Shown here: positions 30,601 to 40,998 of the stretch, piece after piece
How positions within the stretch are numbered: position 1 is the stretch's first letter
How the letters are laid out: each line of letters opens with the position of its first letter
From: Tetramitus jugosus
Lineage: Eukaryota; Heterolobosea; Eutetramitea; Acrasida; Vahlkampfiidae
DNA length: 64,000 nt
NCBI GenBank assembly: GCA_937625935.1
Contig: OW569351.1
Span: 248,001-312,000 of the forward strand
Reading direction: 5' to 3'
Position numbers and translations under genes: made by a program
Notes under the pieces: model-generated
The model's input: the letters and a program-made list of their open reading frames with translations, nothing else
Told to the model about the DNA's origin: nothing
The model's database searches: none

Positions 30601-31139
30601 AATACTTCAAGGCTTATCGTACCATGCCCAACGAACCCATCATCTGCCTCTGTATTGGTATTAATTATTTGAATCTTGTGATGAATAGAAGAACTGCAAA
30701 TCGACATTTACTTGTGATGCAAGCATTCACATTCTTGTACAAGTACTATCAGCTGCGGAATGGAGATCAAGAAGCCAATTTTAACCTTGCGAGAGCGTAT
30801 CACCAAATTGGAGTTAACTATCTCGCAGTTATCTATTACAACCGAGTATTGGAACAGTGTACTGCAACTTCGAAGGAGCCCCTTTCGACAACATCTGGTC
30901 TCCAACAAGATATAGATTCTGCCCACTACATGACAAAGGAGAGATTGGAGGACGAAACGAATGACAAGGAGCATGATGTGCTCAGTGATGACGAAGACGA
31001 AGAAACTGAGACGCCTCAGCTAGATGATGAGTCGAATAATTTGTGTAGAGAAGCAGCCTACAACCTTTGTCTCATCTACAAAAAGAGTGGTAACTTGGCC
31101 ATGATCGATCAGCTCATGAAACAGTACTTGACCATCTAA
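27612..31139 (+). CDS. GTF3C3: TFIIIC TPR subunit (GTF3C3/TFC4, TFIIIC-102)
   Basis: The 1175-aa product is a TFIIIC subunit that binds tRNA and 5S gene promoters and recruits TFIIIB for RNA polymerase III. The low-complexity acidic and Ser-rich N-terminus (about 1-265) is followed by a TPR array. The array includes PYHTLGLVYEELKQQKRAL and LWKRNVQLSIEAGNIQQAIY, an acidic insert (about 640-730), and a second TPR block with LWNLFNMIVNRA and CLCIGINYLNLVMNRRTANR. It ends YNLCLIYKKSGNLAMIDQLM. Motif order matches human GTF3C3. An in-frame ATG at 27504 lies inside NDC80; 27612 is preferred because it follows the NDC80 stop. CCGCCAAA lies at 27569-27576 in the 64-bp spacer. Confidence 0.9.
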   Translation: MPATPTSNQMTTNKNHDNNREDEPMIASDLLDSEIKQFLEQPDHPSPHHQQPQPSSTTILSNNTSATTATTSPTNEFLSLLSGATITSSASASSSSSSSSSSPGQESSSSSSSYNPLPHSPSIRSLVQGAIGSKTNSIVSEALNTIEMLRDDPNTILEEDYNEDARLSEQKRQDLAAPSSSLSSSNNNNNKKLQQQKAKTPVTRVGKMSSHSSALTATTAFGKYDDSSDDDDSSSGSDSGEPYTADELKQIYGPDDELSDEDDFSELFGSFGAAKRKQRRLKGKSVRGSRKKIPDNIAKLIGQANMNFINKEFSKAVELLCEAVRLKPNLPDPYHTLGLVYEELKQQKRALEFYMIAAILTPKDANLWKRNVQLSIEAGNIQQAIYCLTRIIRLQPNNHSAIFDRALYHIKLNNKKKAIEDYKLLHEKLPSDGEVVIQLATLYYETGQPENSIEVLKRCVEQNIAHANLTMVNMLCELFMGQAQYQNSIKIIEDVAQATHVPLEIMPIDIKVKYGICKSYEGELLTTGQKIFHDIIDSYEADQIRDIFLEIAETYFALEEYQQAIAIYKRALTPTYQKDAVVWAKIGKCYKLFGDYLRAAEHYGVAVAYAPDDIHSKLTLSDIYKDLGDHDKALQVLDMSVTPDGNDASTISLVVKRLLERDDAEYQESKMDDVEPYSRGENEDSSTDSSDDEKFDEASDEEYDSDKDPDYKPNGDEMEDVVDAYDEELEPEQECLNDSPRPQLRKKRQRENRKENVEDIRVIARKGWILFSTKRYEEFIRICFPFIKSILDLDSMVYVVKPSYKRRRLLDLQAQYKVHIKKTKTRWDEVEKKVNRRRAPNEQWTWNEALYALGSQELFYFLLTTCKAFAYTGRYAQFVQIMDTLLKSQKDTRLLFHWNEEKSEKIHQLRYLYIGIAFNNQDYERAYKHITHIIREIPYNISLWNLFNMIVNRAKNLTPSAKFAIRLLAKFPSSVPLMVLVGHNCSMSGSYRLALGEYFKAYRTMPNEPIICLCIGINYLNLVMNRRTANRHLLVMQAFTFLYKYYQLRNGDQEANFNLARAYHQIGVNYLAVIYYNRVLEQCTATSKEPLSTTSGLQQDIDSAHYMTKERLEDETNDKEHDVLSDDEDEETETPQLDDESNNLCREAAYNLCLIYKKSGNLAMIDQLMKQYLTI

Positions 31140-31304
31140 TTCTTCGTAGTTGACTGATGATGTCGGATAAATTAATTTCTACGGTGCTATAAAAAAAATC
31201 AACCAATTTATGTTCTCTTGAAGCTTTCGCGTCGCGAAACCACACAAAAATCAAACAACAAAAAAACAATATCATCAACATATCAATCAATAGTCATACC
31301 AACC

Positions 31305-33379
31305 ATGAATATTTTCGCAGCTATCAACAACAATAATAATAACCATATTGATACTACCCCAAAAAGCGAAGAGAGAAATCATTTGACTGACTGTCATTTC
31401 TTTCTCATCTCCAAATGTACAAAAGTATGCTTCATCATTCATCAAAAAACAATAATATAATCAAAATACATACAGGCTGTGGGCCCTCACACAGCGCTTG
31501 AATACTGCTAGACCACCACGACTGCATCAAAAAAGCTTTCCGTTTGTTCTGAGCAAAATGAGAACAAAAAAATGGAATTTCCATTTTTGGTTGTTGATGA
31601 CGGTTCAATGGTGATGATGACGATGATTCCGCAAGTGTGAAAAGGACGACTCATTATTGCGCTCTCCCTACTACTTTTACTTGCTTTTTTTTTCCGTTTT
31701 TTGTGTTCATTTTTTGTCTTTTTTTGTTGAGTGTCTCCTGGGAGAGAGACAAAGGTGTGTCATCGTCGTTCTTCATCGTCATTATCAATGTTTTCATCTG
31801 GTGGATAGTCTTTCTGATTGGTGGTTGAATTCAAATGAGAGAACACATCATCACCATTGAACCACTGCCATTGAGTATATTCAATGATTGGCAGTTCATC
31901 AATGTTATTGACAATAATAACAGCAACAACAAATTTAGTAGTAGCAGCAGCAGCAAGCAGTAGTGTGGTCATTATCACCTCTCGTGAATGAGAGACGATG
32001 ATGATAATTACATTTATTCCGCGCACTGTGCGGACACAAGGGAAAATAATCGAACTTGGACACTAAAACAAATACTTTTCTTTGATCGCATCGCAACCGT
32101 GCCTGTTTCCTTCGAAAACAAACTTGAAATTTGATGCTTCTGCCTCCTCAATCACACAAAAAGGGTGCACAATGTCCATTTAGACACTGTGAAGCTGCAA
32201 AGTACAATACTCGCATTTGCAAGTTCTGGATGAGTGGTGAATGCAATTTATCTAGTTGCAGCTTTAGACATCCACCAATGAAACCAAAAGTATGTTTATT
32301 TTTTTGTGTGTATATGTGTGTGTGTAGTTTGTGAGCTAACCATTGTTGTTGTTGTTGATGATGATTGATAGGTTGATCCATCGAGAACCCTGTGCTACTT
32401 TTATAGCATTGGTGCGTGCACAAAGGGTGATTCCTGTGAATTTTTGCATGAGATGCCAGAGGAGAGCACTCCTCATCAGATGAAAGCAACAACGAACAAT
32501 CACACCAAGAGCACTGATACAAGATTGGAAGTAGCAGTAGAAAAGAAGACAAAGACAACAACTTCTGTTTTTGGCACCAGTGCAACCGCACAGCCACACC
32601 AGAGTAAATCTATGGCTACTACTGCTACTGTTGTACAGAGTGGATTCAACACTGCTCCAAAAACAACATCATTGGTTTCAGCATTTGCTGGCATACAGAA
32701 CAATACCAATAACACAACACGTGTCATTCCGTCCAATAAGCAGCAAAGCCCTGTCAAGAAGAGTGATCAAAAGCAAATTTCGAAAACAAACAATGCACAA
32801 AATACTAATAGGACTACTACTTTGGCTACGAGTACAGCAATGAAGCTAAAAGCCAAAATAAGGGAAATTCAAGCCACAAGAGCCTCGGAAAAAGTATTAA
32901 TCAATGAAACGACCAAAGATGAAAAGGAAAACAAGAAACAAGCAGAAGAACAACAACAACCACTTTCTCCAACTGAGGAAGGAAAATCAAAACGAAGAAA
33001 GATTAAGAGACCAGATTTAAGCTCAATCAACAAGGAAGTCGAGAAGCAATCATTGAAGGAAGAACCAAAGGAGGTGGATACAATCAAACCTCAATCAGTG
33101 ATGGACATTACCGAACCGCAGATTTCAACTGAACAATCGAGAGCGCCAACGATTCCTGCAGTCACTCAACCAACACTTGTGAAGCAACCAACACCTGTTG
33201 CGACTTCAAAGAGACCGAGACCTGCTGAAGGTGTAGAAAAAGAAGCACCTCCAACAAAGAAAGCAAAGGAAGTAGTGGAAGTGGTCGCAAATGTAGTGAT
33301 CCCAACACCAATTGCACAAACACCTCGTGCAAAGACCTTGGAAGAGGAGTTGGCCGAGTTAGAAAAGCTGCTCGAATAA
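31305..33379 (+). CDS. CCCH zinc-finger protein, ZC3H11A-like (3 exons)
   Basis: Exons 31305-31424, 32164-32289 and 32372-33379 join in phase 0 to 417 aa. Donors are GTATGC and GTATGT; introns are 739 and 82 bp. Three CCCH fingers form the N-terminus: CHFFLISKCTKGAQCPFRH (joined across intron 1), CKFWMSGECNLSSCSFRH and CYFYSIGACTKGDSCEFLH. Order and spacing match human ZC3H11A, an RNA-binding protein tied to the TREX mRNA-export complex. The remainder is a charged, Gln/Thr/Lys-rich tail with KLKAKIREIQATRA and a C-terminal EEELAELEKLLE helix. The AAAAAG acceptor of intron 1 is weak in pyrimidines but gives an exact finger. GLE1, another mRNA-export gene, converges 20 bp downstream. Confidence 0.85.
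31425..32163. other. 739-bp intron 1 of the ZC3H11A-like gene
   Basis: This is by far the longest intron inferred in the window; the others are about 54-141 bp. It contains a perfect 6-bp hairpin (31476-31481 with 31490-31495), T-rich tracts near 31680-31730, and an antisense open frame at 31760-31972. It may hide a separate transcript or a regulatory element. Confidence 0.55.
31760..31972 (-). CDS. Possible small antisense ORF in an intron, hypothetical
   Basis: A 70-codon frame from ATG 31972 encodes a hydrophobic start (MTTLLLAAAATTKFVVAVII) followed by an acidic, aromatic stretch (EYTQWQWFNGDDVF) and an acidic tail. It lies antisense within the long first intron of the ZC3H11A-like gene. 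No family was recognised. It could be a small secreted or membrane protein, or chance. Confidence 0.2.
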   Translation of the reverse strand: MTTLLLAAAATTKFVVAVIIVNNIDELPIIEYTQWQWFNGDDVFSHLNSTTNQKDYPPDENIDNDDEERR

Positions 33380-33399
33380 ATTGTATCATATCTTTTTAT

Positions 33400-35631
33400 T
33401 TACCCAACATTTCCTGTTGAATCGCTCAGATCACGACCCTCTGGCTTCTTGATCTGGCCTGTCTTTAATGCCTCGGTGATGAACAGGTTCAGCGTTGTCA
33501 GTGGACCCTTAAAGTCAGTGTTCTTTGGGCACTCCGGCAAGAATTCGCGTTGAATGTAAAGGAGCACCTTCATGAATTGTTTTCGATATTGCACACATAG
33601 AGCCCATCCGGCAACATTAAGGAACGTATCCAAAATGGTGGCAGAAATATCTGTTGGTTTGGTGTTCAAAAATTGGGCCAACCATGACCATGCATGATCA
33701 ATGCGATAGAAGCGATTACCTGCTTGTCCGGGACTGTCCACCTGAAGGAATGCAGCAAATAAAGCAATGATTCCGGCCATTCTATCATAGTATGCAGCTT
33801 GACGTTCATCTGGAGCAGAATAACCCAAGCAATTTACAAGGAAGTCCTCGTTAGACATTGTGGTTGATCTACCCGTATAATATTGAGGAACTGTATAAAT
33901 ACAGGCCTTGTTCAATACGCCTAGGAATATATCGAGGCAGTCAGGGAATTTTTGGCAAAGGAACATCATTAATGAGGCATAAGGGAAGGCAAGACGAGCT
34001 GTTTGGGCGCTAGCTAGCTCCGATGCAATCAAATTTCCGGCAGTACTCACAACTCTCTCGGCAAGCACAATGAGACAATACTTGTACTTCATGTCTTCAT
34101 TCTTGTATTTGTTAATCAACTCATGGAGAGTGGTAGCTTTCTCTACAACAGCAATCTTTGCACATGATAGCTGATTGACAAATTTAAATATTTGTTTCCG
34201 AACAGGTAACATTTCATCCTTGAACAACTTGTCCGTCTTAAACAAATCCATTGCTTTGTATGCCTCATCTAATTTCGCTAAACGTTTCTTTGATGCTGCA
34301 TACGCTCTGACTGAGCTTGATATATTGGCAGGCACAGCCACTGGAGTAGAAGGCGTTGTGGTTGCACCGACAGTCAACGTCTTCGCCGTTGGTGCTGCCG
34401 CAGCAGCAGTCAATTGTTGTTGTTTCTTCAATTGCTCTGCTTCTTCTTGTTGCTGCTGTTGTTTCTTCCTCTCAGCTTCCGCTTCCACTTCCTTGCGCTT
34501 CCGTTCTTCTTCATCTGCTCGTTTCTTGGCCTCTGCTTCTTCTCGTGCCTTTTGCTTGCGCTTCTCTTCTTCTTCGATTCTCTTTCTTGTTGCTTCCTCT
34601 TCCATTTTCTTCCTTCTGATCATTTCTTGTCGTTTTCTCTCTTCTTCTTGTTCGTACTGCTGTATGGCGTTTGCTGCAACAGTAATTCTCGTCCGAAAAT
34701 CATCGACTCTCTCCACTGCTCTGTCCATTGCATCGTCCCACACGGCTTCATCCTCCTCGAACAATCTCTGATACCAATCATCAATAAACGCGAATTCATC
34801 CACCGTGTCTTCTGATGATTCACGATACAGCGATGCAGCATGATCTTGCTGCTCCCTCCGTACTTGATCTTGAATCATGGACTCAATCGATTGAACATTC
34901 TTCCACACCATTTGACTATTCAACTCGTTTGACTCACAAAGATATTGACTCATTTGAGCCTGGTGCTTCAGGTTACATTTTGAGTCGTAGTATTCTTCTT
35001 GTTCATCACCATGAAACTCTACACGCAACAACAAGTCTTGTATCAAACTCTCATCATAAATTTCATCTGCTTCTTCTTCTTCTTCTTCTTGATTATCATC
35101 ATACAATTCATCATCGTCATCTTCTAACAAAAATGATGATAATGATGATCTTGATGATGGAGAATACTTTTCTTCACTTGTTGTTGTAGATTCTTCATCT
35201 GAAGCATCAATATCGTCTTGCTCTTGCGCTTTTTCATCATCATCATCATCACTATGATCCCAAACATCAGATTGAGAAAACATGGATTGGAATGAGAATT
35301 GTCCAGGGACTTTTGTTGATGATGGTGGTAGTGCTTTTGTTCTTTTTGTTCTTATTGTTTGTTTGGTTGTTGTTGTTATTGGTTTGGAGTGCATTTTTTC
35401 AGCTTGTTCATGATCAGAATAATCTTCGTCATCATCATCATCATCTTCATCACTGCTGCAAAGACCAAATGAGCCATTTCCAATGTGATGATATTGATGA
35501 GACAGCAATGATGTTTTGAGTACTCCATAATTCTTTTTCGAGGTGGTCAATGTGCGTTTGTTGTTGGGCATCGTAGGATACAAACAACGTGGTGGTTGTG
35601 TTGCTGATGGAACGGCCACAGTCATCATCAT
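33400..35631 (-). CDS. GLE1: mRNA export factor GLE1
   Basis: The 743-aa product is the nuclear-pore protein that, with inositol hexakisphosphate, activates the DEAD-box ATPase DBP5 for mRNP release. An acidic, Ser-rich N-terminus (about 1-200) and a long charged helix rich in RKR/EEE (about 315-405) precede the GLE1 domain (about 430-725). Conserved segments include AFPYASLMMFLCQKFPDCLD, ACIYTVPQYYTG, YYDRMAGIIALFAAFLQ and DHAWSWLAQFLN. The C-terminus has TLNLFITEALKTGQIKKPEG. ATG 35631 is the first in frame. Confidence 0.9.
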   Translation of the reverse strand: MMMTVAVPSATQPPRCLYPTMPNNKRTLTTSKKNYGVLKTSLLSHQYHHIGNGSFGLCSSDEDDDDDDEDYSDHEQAEKMHSKPITTTTKQTIRTKRTKALPPSSTKVPGQFSFQSMFSQSDVWDHSDDDDDEKAQEQDDIDASDEESTTTSEEKYSPSSRSSLSSFLLEDDDDELYDDNQEEEEEEADEIYDESLIQDLLLRVEFHGDEQEEYYDSKCNLKHQAQMSQYLCESNELNSQMVWKNVQSIESMIQDQVRREQQDHAASLYRESSEDTVDEFAFIDDWYQRLFEEDEAVWDDAMDRAVERVDDFRTRITVAANAIQQYEQEEERKRQEMIRRKKMEEEATRKRIEEEEKRKQKAREEAEAKKRADEEERKRKEVEAEAERKKQQQQQEEAEQLKKQQQLTAAAAAPTAKTLTVGATTTPSTPVAVPANISSSVRAYAASKKRLAKLDEAYKAMDLFKTDKLFKDEMLPVRKQIFKFVNQLSCAKIAVVEKATTLHELINKYKNEDMKYKYCLIVLAERVVSTAGNLIASELASAQTARLAFPYASLMMFLCQKFPDCLDIFLGVLNKACIYTVPQYYTGRSTTMSNEDFLVNCLGYSAPDERQAAYYDRMAGIIALFAAFLQVDSPGQAGNRFYRIDHAWSWLAQFLNTKPTDISATILDTFLNVAGWALCVQYRKQFMKVLLYIQREFLPECPKNTDFKGPLTTLNLFITEALKTGQIKKPEGRDLSDSTGNVG

Positions 35632-35759
35632 GTTGCTGTTGTTGATCAATTTTTTGTGGTGTGTTTGACTATTTTTTTTCGAATTCAATTGCTTTCAAAC
35701 AAACTGAAAAGTTATTGAATGTTGAATTTCTTACTCTGGCTTGCTAAGCATTGTTTTTA

Positions 35760-38144
35760 TTATTCAAGATCACCAAACAAGTCTTCTTCTTCGTCGCCTG
35801 TGAGTTTTGGAGCCTCGACAGATTCGACTGGTGCTGCCTCGAGTTGTTTGTGCAAGAAGTCCTTTGCCATCTGAGGAGTTACGTCATCAATGTCATCAGC
35901 TTCTTCCTCTGAAATGAGTGTAATGTTCTTATTTACAATGTATTTCTCCCAGAATTCAAACCTTCTGTTTGTCGGAGATGAGTACTGTCTCTTCAATTCG
36001 CGCAAGAAGTTGTTAAACTTTTCAGCTTCTTCTTCCTTGATACATCCTGTGCGAAGTGCGAGAATGCAATCTTGACACTTTTGATAGTATTGGTCATTGA
36101 TTGATTCCTTGATGAGTTTCATAATTACAATAGTCATTTGTGATATGGCCTTATCTACCAAATCGATATCTCTTCTTGATACCATTTCGTTAAAATCTTT
36201 GGCAGGGTCTGTTGTTCCAACATCGTCTGCCTTATCGTTGAACAAGTTTCTGAGAGCCACTGGATTACCTTCGAAGTTATCATCGTCTTCATCCGTAGGC
36301 TTTAATCTCTTGGCTTGCTGGGCAATCGCAACATTCGCTTCGAGAGGGTTGACATTCGCACTCGTCGTATTGTAAGAATCTAAACTAATTTCATTGTTAG
36401 TAGCAAACCAATATTTCCTCTTTCCGAGCGTTGATGTTTTTTCGATTCTCTTGAGTGGAAATTGTTGTTGGAAGCTTTGGAACGCAGGCTCACATTTTTG
36501 CACCAACTTCGTATAAAAGGAATCTGAAGCCTTCTCGGGATAGCAAGCACGGAAAAATGACTCATCTAGCGGTGGGAGAGGATCATTGGGGTGAAGGGCT
36601 CGATAGTGTGTATACGTTCTTATAGCCTCCGCGACAGGATTAAGTGTTTGAGTTGGTTTGAAAGCTTCGAACTTGTTTCCCATGTCATCCTCTGCTCCCA
36701 TCAGATCCATTGATCGAATCAAATCTTCAGCTGCTTGAAGTTGGTCAGATGGTTGGTCAGCTGCAAGAGACTTAAATGTGTAATGTCGACAAGCAAATGA
36801 GAATGGCAGATCATGACGTATGAAAAAGTCGCGATCTGGCTTTGTAATGGGATAGAGTGCACAGAGCTTGGTAGTGGTGCCAGCTCGGTAACAGTATCGA
36901 ACAATCGCCACTTGGTTCAGTTGAGCTAATGCCCGAATCAGAGCTGTCAGTGCTTCATTGGCATGCTTGTCGCCCTGTCTTGCGATCACATAACCGGAAG
37001 TACTTTGTAAACTGTGTCTTGGTATGGCTGATTCATCAGAAAAACCGAGGACCTTTAAACACTTTTGGTTAGGATAGGCCAAGATGTGTTTGTCATTGTC
37101 ATGCACAGGGACAAAATTCTTTCCATACCTATATCCCTTAACCAAATCAGTAACTTCCAAATCAGGATTGTCTGAAGAAGTCAAGCGAGTGAGACGTTTG
37201 ACCTTGACTTTTAACAGAGGGAGATCTTCTTTGAGTGCCTCTGCAGTTACTGGAGTCAAACCTCTCGTGTACAAACCACCACGTGTGAACGATGAAACTG
37301 GAATTTGAATCGAATCACCAATCTCCAAATCAAACTTTGCGGGACGCATGATAGCAAGTGGACGAGGTCTTGGTTGGTTTAGCATCTCTATTGCTTGAGC
37401 TGGACTAATCACAACACCACCTGAAAGCCCACATAATTCTTGCAAGAATTGCTCATTCTTCTGCTTTGGGGTGATTTTCTTCTTAGAGTCCTCCTGTTTC
37501 ATATTGGATTCATCATCTATATCGTCAAACTCGATGCCAAACACATCAAATTGAATCTTCTTCTTCTCAGCAATCTGTACAATCATTCCTCTATCCTCCT
37601 CTGAAAGTTCATATCCACCTGCATCTGTCACAATAAATATTCTCTTCTTATGAACTCTTTTTGCAAATCTCTTCTCCAACACGTCAGCTGCCACAATAAT
37701 CGCACCAAATAAATCCGTTTGAGCACCACATCCAGTCTCTTGTGTGTTCAATGAGTCAATACACTTAAAATGGTTGATATCTGCATGACCCACTTCAGCT
37801 GCTTCAAAAATATTCAGGTATTCGTCATGAAACGTTTCATTTTGTTCATTTTTTGTTGCTTTGGAGCCAAAATAGAAGACACCCACTTCATCAACTGAAG
37901 AGATCTAAACGTTAGATCCATCATCATCATCATCATTATTTTCGAATAAAGGAATGAGGAGTGAGCACTGCTGAAATACGATACACAACAAGTATACAAA
38001 AAAATAAACACAAACTTGCGACTGTACCTTTCGTTGAATGAAGGTGCTGGTGGCTTTTTTTGCTTCTTCGATGACGCTCGATGGGCGCAAGTTGACTGAT
38101 TTTCCAATGTCAAGCAATATGATGATTGCGTTCTTCTGAGACAT
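35760..38144 (-). CDS. XRCC5: Ku80 (Ku86) DNA end-binding protein (2 exons)
   Basis: Exons 38028-38144 and 35760-37904 join in phase 0 across a 123-bp intron (donor GTACAG, acceptor TTTAG) to 753 aa (human 732). The protein starts with the vWA domain (MSQKNAIIILLDIGKSVN, then KRIFIVTDAGG). The Ku core beta-barrel follows (GYRYGKNFVPV, PNQKCLKVLGF, then ALTALIRALAQLNQVAIVRY). A C-terminal helical domain ends in the acidic tail EEEDLFGDLE, which may play the part of the DNA-PKcs-binding tail. Ku80 with Ku70 binds broken DNA ends for non-homologous end joining and acts at telomeres. The gene is divergent from GDP-fucose synthase over 204 bp. Confidence 0.92.
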
Positions 38145-38348
38145 AACTGTTGTGTTTGAGTTGTACCAGTTTGATGTGTGTTGTTGTTATTTGACGACAC
38201 AAACGGATGTTGTTTTTGTCCACAGTCGTTCTTGCTTTTTGAGAGCGCATTCCCCCAAAAAATGGAAGAATTTTTTCTTTCCGACAGACTCCGACATTGT
38301 AGCCGTTCCACACAGCAAAAAAGCAATCAACGAACAACGGAAGCACAA

Positions 38349-39506
38349 ATGTCTGATCAACTACTCAATCCAACAATCCCAAACGCTGATAAATTAAATG
38401 ATGATGATGTCATTCTTGTGACTGGAGGAACAGGTCTCTTTGGTAAGGGTGTCGAAGCAGCCAAGAATCAGTACAATTTGAAGGGCAAGTGGATCTTTTT
38501 GAGCTCAAAGGATGGTGACTTGAGAGACAAGGCTGTCTGTGACCAATTGTTTGCCAAGTATAAGCCAACTTATGTGTTGCACTTGGCTGCTTTTGTAGGT
38601 GGCTTGTTCAGAAACATGAAATTCAAGGCTCAATTCTGGTTGAACAATGTCAACATGAACAACAACATTTTGCAGAATTGTTATGACTATGACGTATGTG
38701 TGATCTTGATTTTTTTCTCATTCCCCCTTCGTTTGAAAGACACCAGTATTTGTTTGAGCATCACACAAAAAAATATGTGTGATCCCATCAAAAAAACATG
38801 AAAACAACAAACTCACGCGAAACAATCATAACAGGTGAAGAAGACTGTGAGTTGCTTGTCCACTTGTGTCTATCCTGACAAGGTCACATACCCTATTGTC
38901 GAGTCTTCCTTGCACTTGGGTCCTCCTCATGTCAGCAATGACGCCTATGCTTACTCTAAGCGTATGCTTGACTTGTTTGGTCGTTGGTTGAACGAAAAGC
39001 ACCAAAATGAACACGGTGAATCCAAGGTTAGATTCACCTCTGTCATCCCTACCAACTTGTTCGGTCCTAATGATAACTTTAACATTGAGGATGGTCATGT
39101 CTTGCCTGGTTTGATGCACAAGGTGAAGCTTGCCATGGACAATAACTCTGACTTTACCATTTATGGTACTGGAAAGCCATTGAGACAATTCTTGTACAGT
39201 TTGGATGCTGGTCACATGATCATTTGGGCCATGTTGAACTATGAGAATGAGGAGCCAATTACGATCAGTGTTGGTGAAGAGGATGAGATTTCTATTGGTG
39301 AAGCTGCCCACACTGTGTTGAACAAGTTTGAATTCAAGGGCAATGTTGTTTATGACACTTCCAAGAGTGATGGACAGTTTAAGAAGACTGCCAGCAATGA
39401 GAAGTTCAAGAGCCTCTACCCAGACTTCAAGTTTACTCCATTTGATGTCGCCATTGGTGCAACTGTCAAGTGGTTCCTTGACAATTATGAGACATGCAGA
39501 AAGTAA
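38349..39506 (+). CDS. GFUS: GDP-L-fucose synthase (2 exons)
   Basis: Exons 38349-38693 and 38835-39506 join in phase 0 across a 141-bp intron (GTATGT...CAG) to 338 aa. This NADPH-dependent epimerase-reductase makes GDP-L-fucose from GDP-4-keto-6-deoxymannose in the cytosol, for fucosylated glycans. The Rossmann motif is VTGGTGLFG. The catalytic Ser/Tyr/Lys are in SCLSTCVYPDK and DAYAYSKRM. The conserved signature NLFGPNDNFNIEDGHVLPGL is present, with RQFLYSLD and SVGEEDEISI. A longer in-frame start at 38262 is possible but would add sequence not conserved in the family. The partner GDP-mannose dehydratase is not in the window. Confidence 0.95.
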
Positions 39507-39613
39507 ACTTTCAAGAGTTCGAGCATTTGAGAGAATTGAATAAAAAAAAAACAGAATTTATCAAAAAACGACAACCACATGATCTGTGATTGAAACACTC
39601 AGCAACAGACAAG

Positions 39614-40990
39614 ATGAGTCACAATGAAAACCAACAACTGCTAAGCATACCATTGCTCGACGATGATGATGAAGATATTGGTGATGATGGTCACAATGCG
39701 GAGCGTGTTCCTCCCAACACACAACAAACAGTCAAGGATCTGTTGGACACGTTTAGACGCGAGAGAAGAGCAGAACACTTGAGTGAAATTCGTCAAATTC
39801 GAGACAACTTGCCCGAACAGCCCAAACAATTGAGTCCTACGAGTGCAACAACGTTTGCTTCTACTTCTGTTGTTGCTGCTGCTGCGACACCTTACCGAGT
39901 ATCGAGATCGGCCGTGTCATGTCCCTCGCCGACCACTCCCTCTCCGTCCAGTTCTGTAACTGCATCTGGAAGTGGAAACAAGCTTCGTGGTACATTCAAG
40001 CTCATTTCCTATCAGCAAGCATCTGCCAATGCGGCTGAGCTGAAGCGTAACAGTCCTCAACAACAACAAGTGAGTCCCATATCATCCACGTCACCTGGCT
40101 TTACTACTGCTGTTGGAAATTCTCCTCGTGTTTCTACACCGAGCTCGGTTAGTCCTCGTGTTTCGACACCAAACACTACTAGTCCTCGCGTTAACATCAC
40201 AACAACGAATAGCAGTCCGAGCAGTTCTGCTGTTTTGTTCAAGGGATCTCAACCAATACCTAGTGATGCTTCCACTGTGTTTGTTAGCAATAGACAGAAG
40301 GGAAATCCCATTCTTCAACACGTATCCAATATTAAGTTAGAGTATCGTGGTGATCTTTTGCCGGATTATATAATGTCTGAGCACATTTGTGCATTTTATA
40401 TTGCCTGTGATTATCATTTGAAAAATCCTCAGTACTTGTGGACCAGGATGGAACAATTGGGCAGTATGTTCAAATTGCGAGTGATTTTGTGTCATATAAA
40501 TACTGAAGAGCACGAAAAAGCAGTGATGGATATAACGAAGCTATGTATGGCTGCTGATTATACTCTGATATTATGCTTCAGTACCTTTGAGGTAGCGCGA
40601 TACATTGAAACCTATAAATTGTATGAGAATAAGTCTGCTCGAACGATTCAAGTCAAAATTGATGATCAGTTCATGCCTAGGTTAACGGACGCAATTACAT
40701 CTGTAAGGAGTGTGAACAAAACTGATGCTGCTACTTTGATCAACAACTTTGGTACGCTGCAAAATGTAATGGGAAGCTCGATTGAGGAACTATCGATTCT
40801 ACCTGGGTTTGGTGAGAAAAAGGTGAAGCGGTTCTATGAAATATTGCATGCTCCCTTTATTCCTGGGAGTGCAAAGAAGAGCTCCAAACCCTCACCTGGC
40901 ACGAAAAAGCAGACAAGCATATTATCGTTTTCTCAGCCTTTAAGTGGCTCGCTTCAAGAGGACAGCAATCCTGATGGAGACGAAGAGTGA
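39614..40990 (+). CDS. ERCC1: DNA excision repair protein ERCC1
   Basis: The 458-aa product is the non-catalytic partner of XPF in nucleotide-excision and crosslink repair. The first roughly 220 residues are Ser/Pro/Thr-rich and unstructured, with repeated SPRVSTP motifs. The central domain (about 225-350) reads VSNRQKGNPILQHV, PDYIMSEHICAFYI, TLILCFSTFEVARYIETYK. The C-terminal tandem helix-hairpin-helix domain has SVNKTDAATLINNFGTL and LPGFGEKKVKRFYEILHAPF. ATG 39614 is the first in frame. The stop is 8 bp from that of the convergent CIP2A-like gene. Confidence 0.95.
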   Translation: MSHNENQQLLSIPLLDDDDEDIGDDGHNAERVPPNTQQTVKDLLDTFRRERRAEHLSEIRQIRDNLPEQPKQLSPTSATTFASTSVVAAAATPYRVSRSAVSCPSPTTPSPSSSVTASGSGNKLRGTFKLISYQQASANAAELKRNSPQQQQVSPISSTSPGFTTAVGNSPRVSTPSSVSPRVSTPNTTSPRVNITTTNSSPSSSAVLFKGSQPIPSDASTVFVSNRQKGNPILQHVSNIKLEYRGDLLPDYIMSEHICAFYIACDYHLKNPQYLWTRMEQLGSMFKLRVILCHINTEEHEKAVMDITKLCMAADYTLILCFSTFEVARYIETYKLYENKSARTIQVKIDDQFMPRLTDAITSVRSVNKTDAATLINNFGTLQNVMGSSIEELSILPGFGEKKVKRFYEILHAPFIPGSAKKSSKPSPGTKKQTSILSFSQPLSGSLQEDSNPDGDEE

Positions 40991-40998
40991 TCATTTAC

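Noticed and set aside
31476-31525. tRNA-like sequence: A-box-like TGGTCTAGCAG on the minus strand next to a hairpin
   Set aside because: The hairpin has an 8-nt loop, no acceptor stem closes the fold and no B box follows, so it is not called a tRNA.
34175-34771. 198-codon plus-strand frame rich in Ser, Cys and Phe
   Set aside because: It mirrors the Glu/Lys/Arg-rich coiled coil of GLE1 on the other strand, a known source of long antisense frames.
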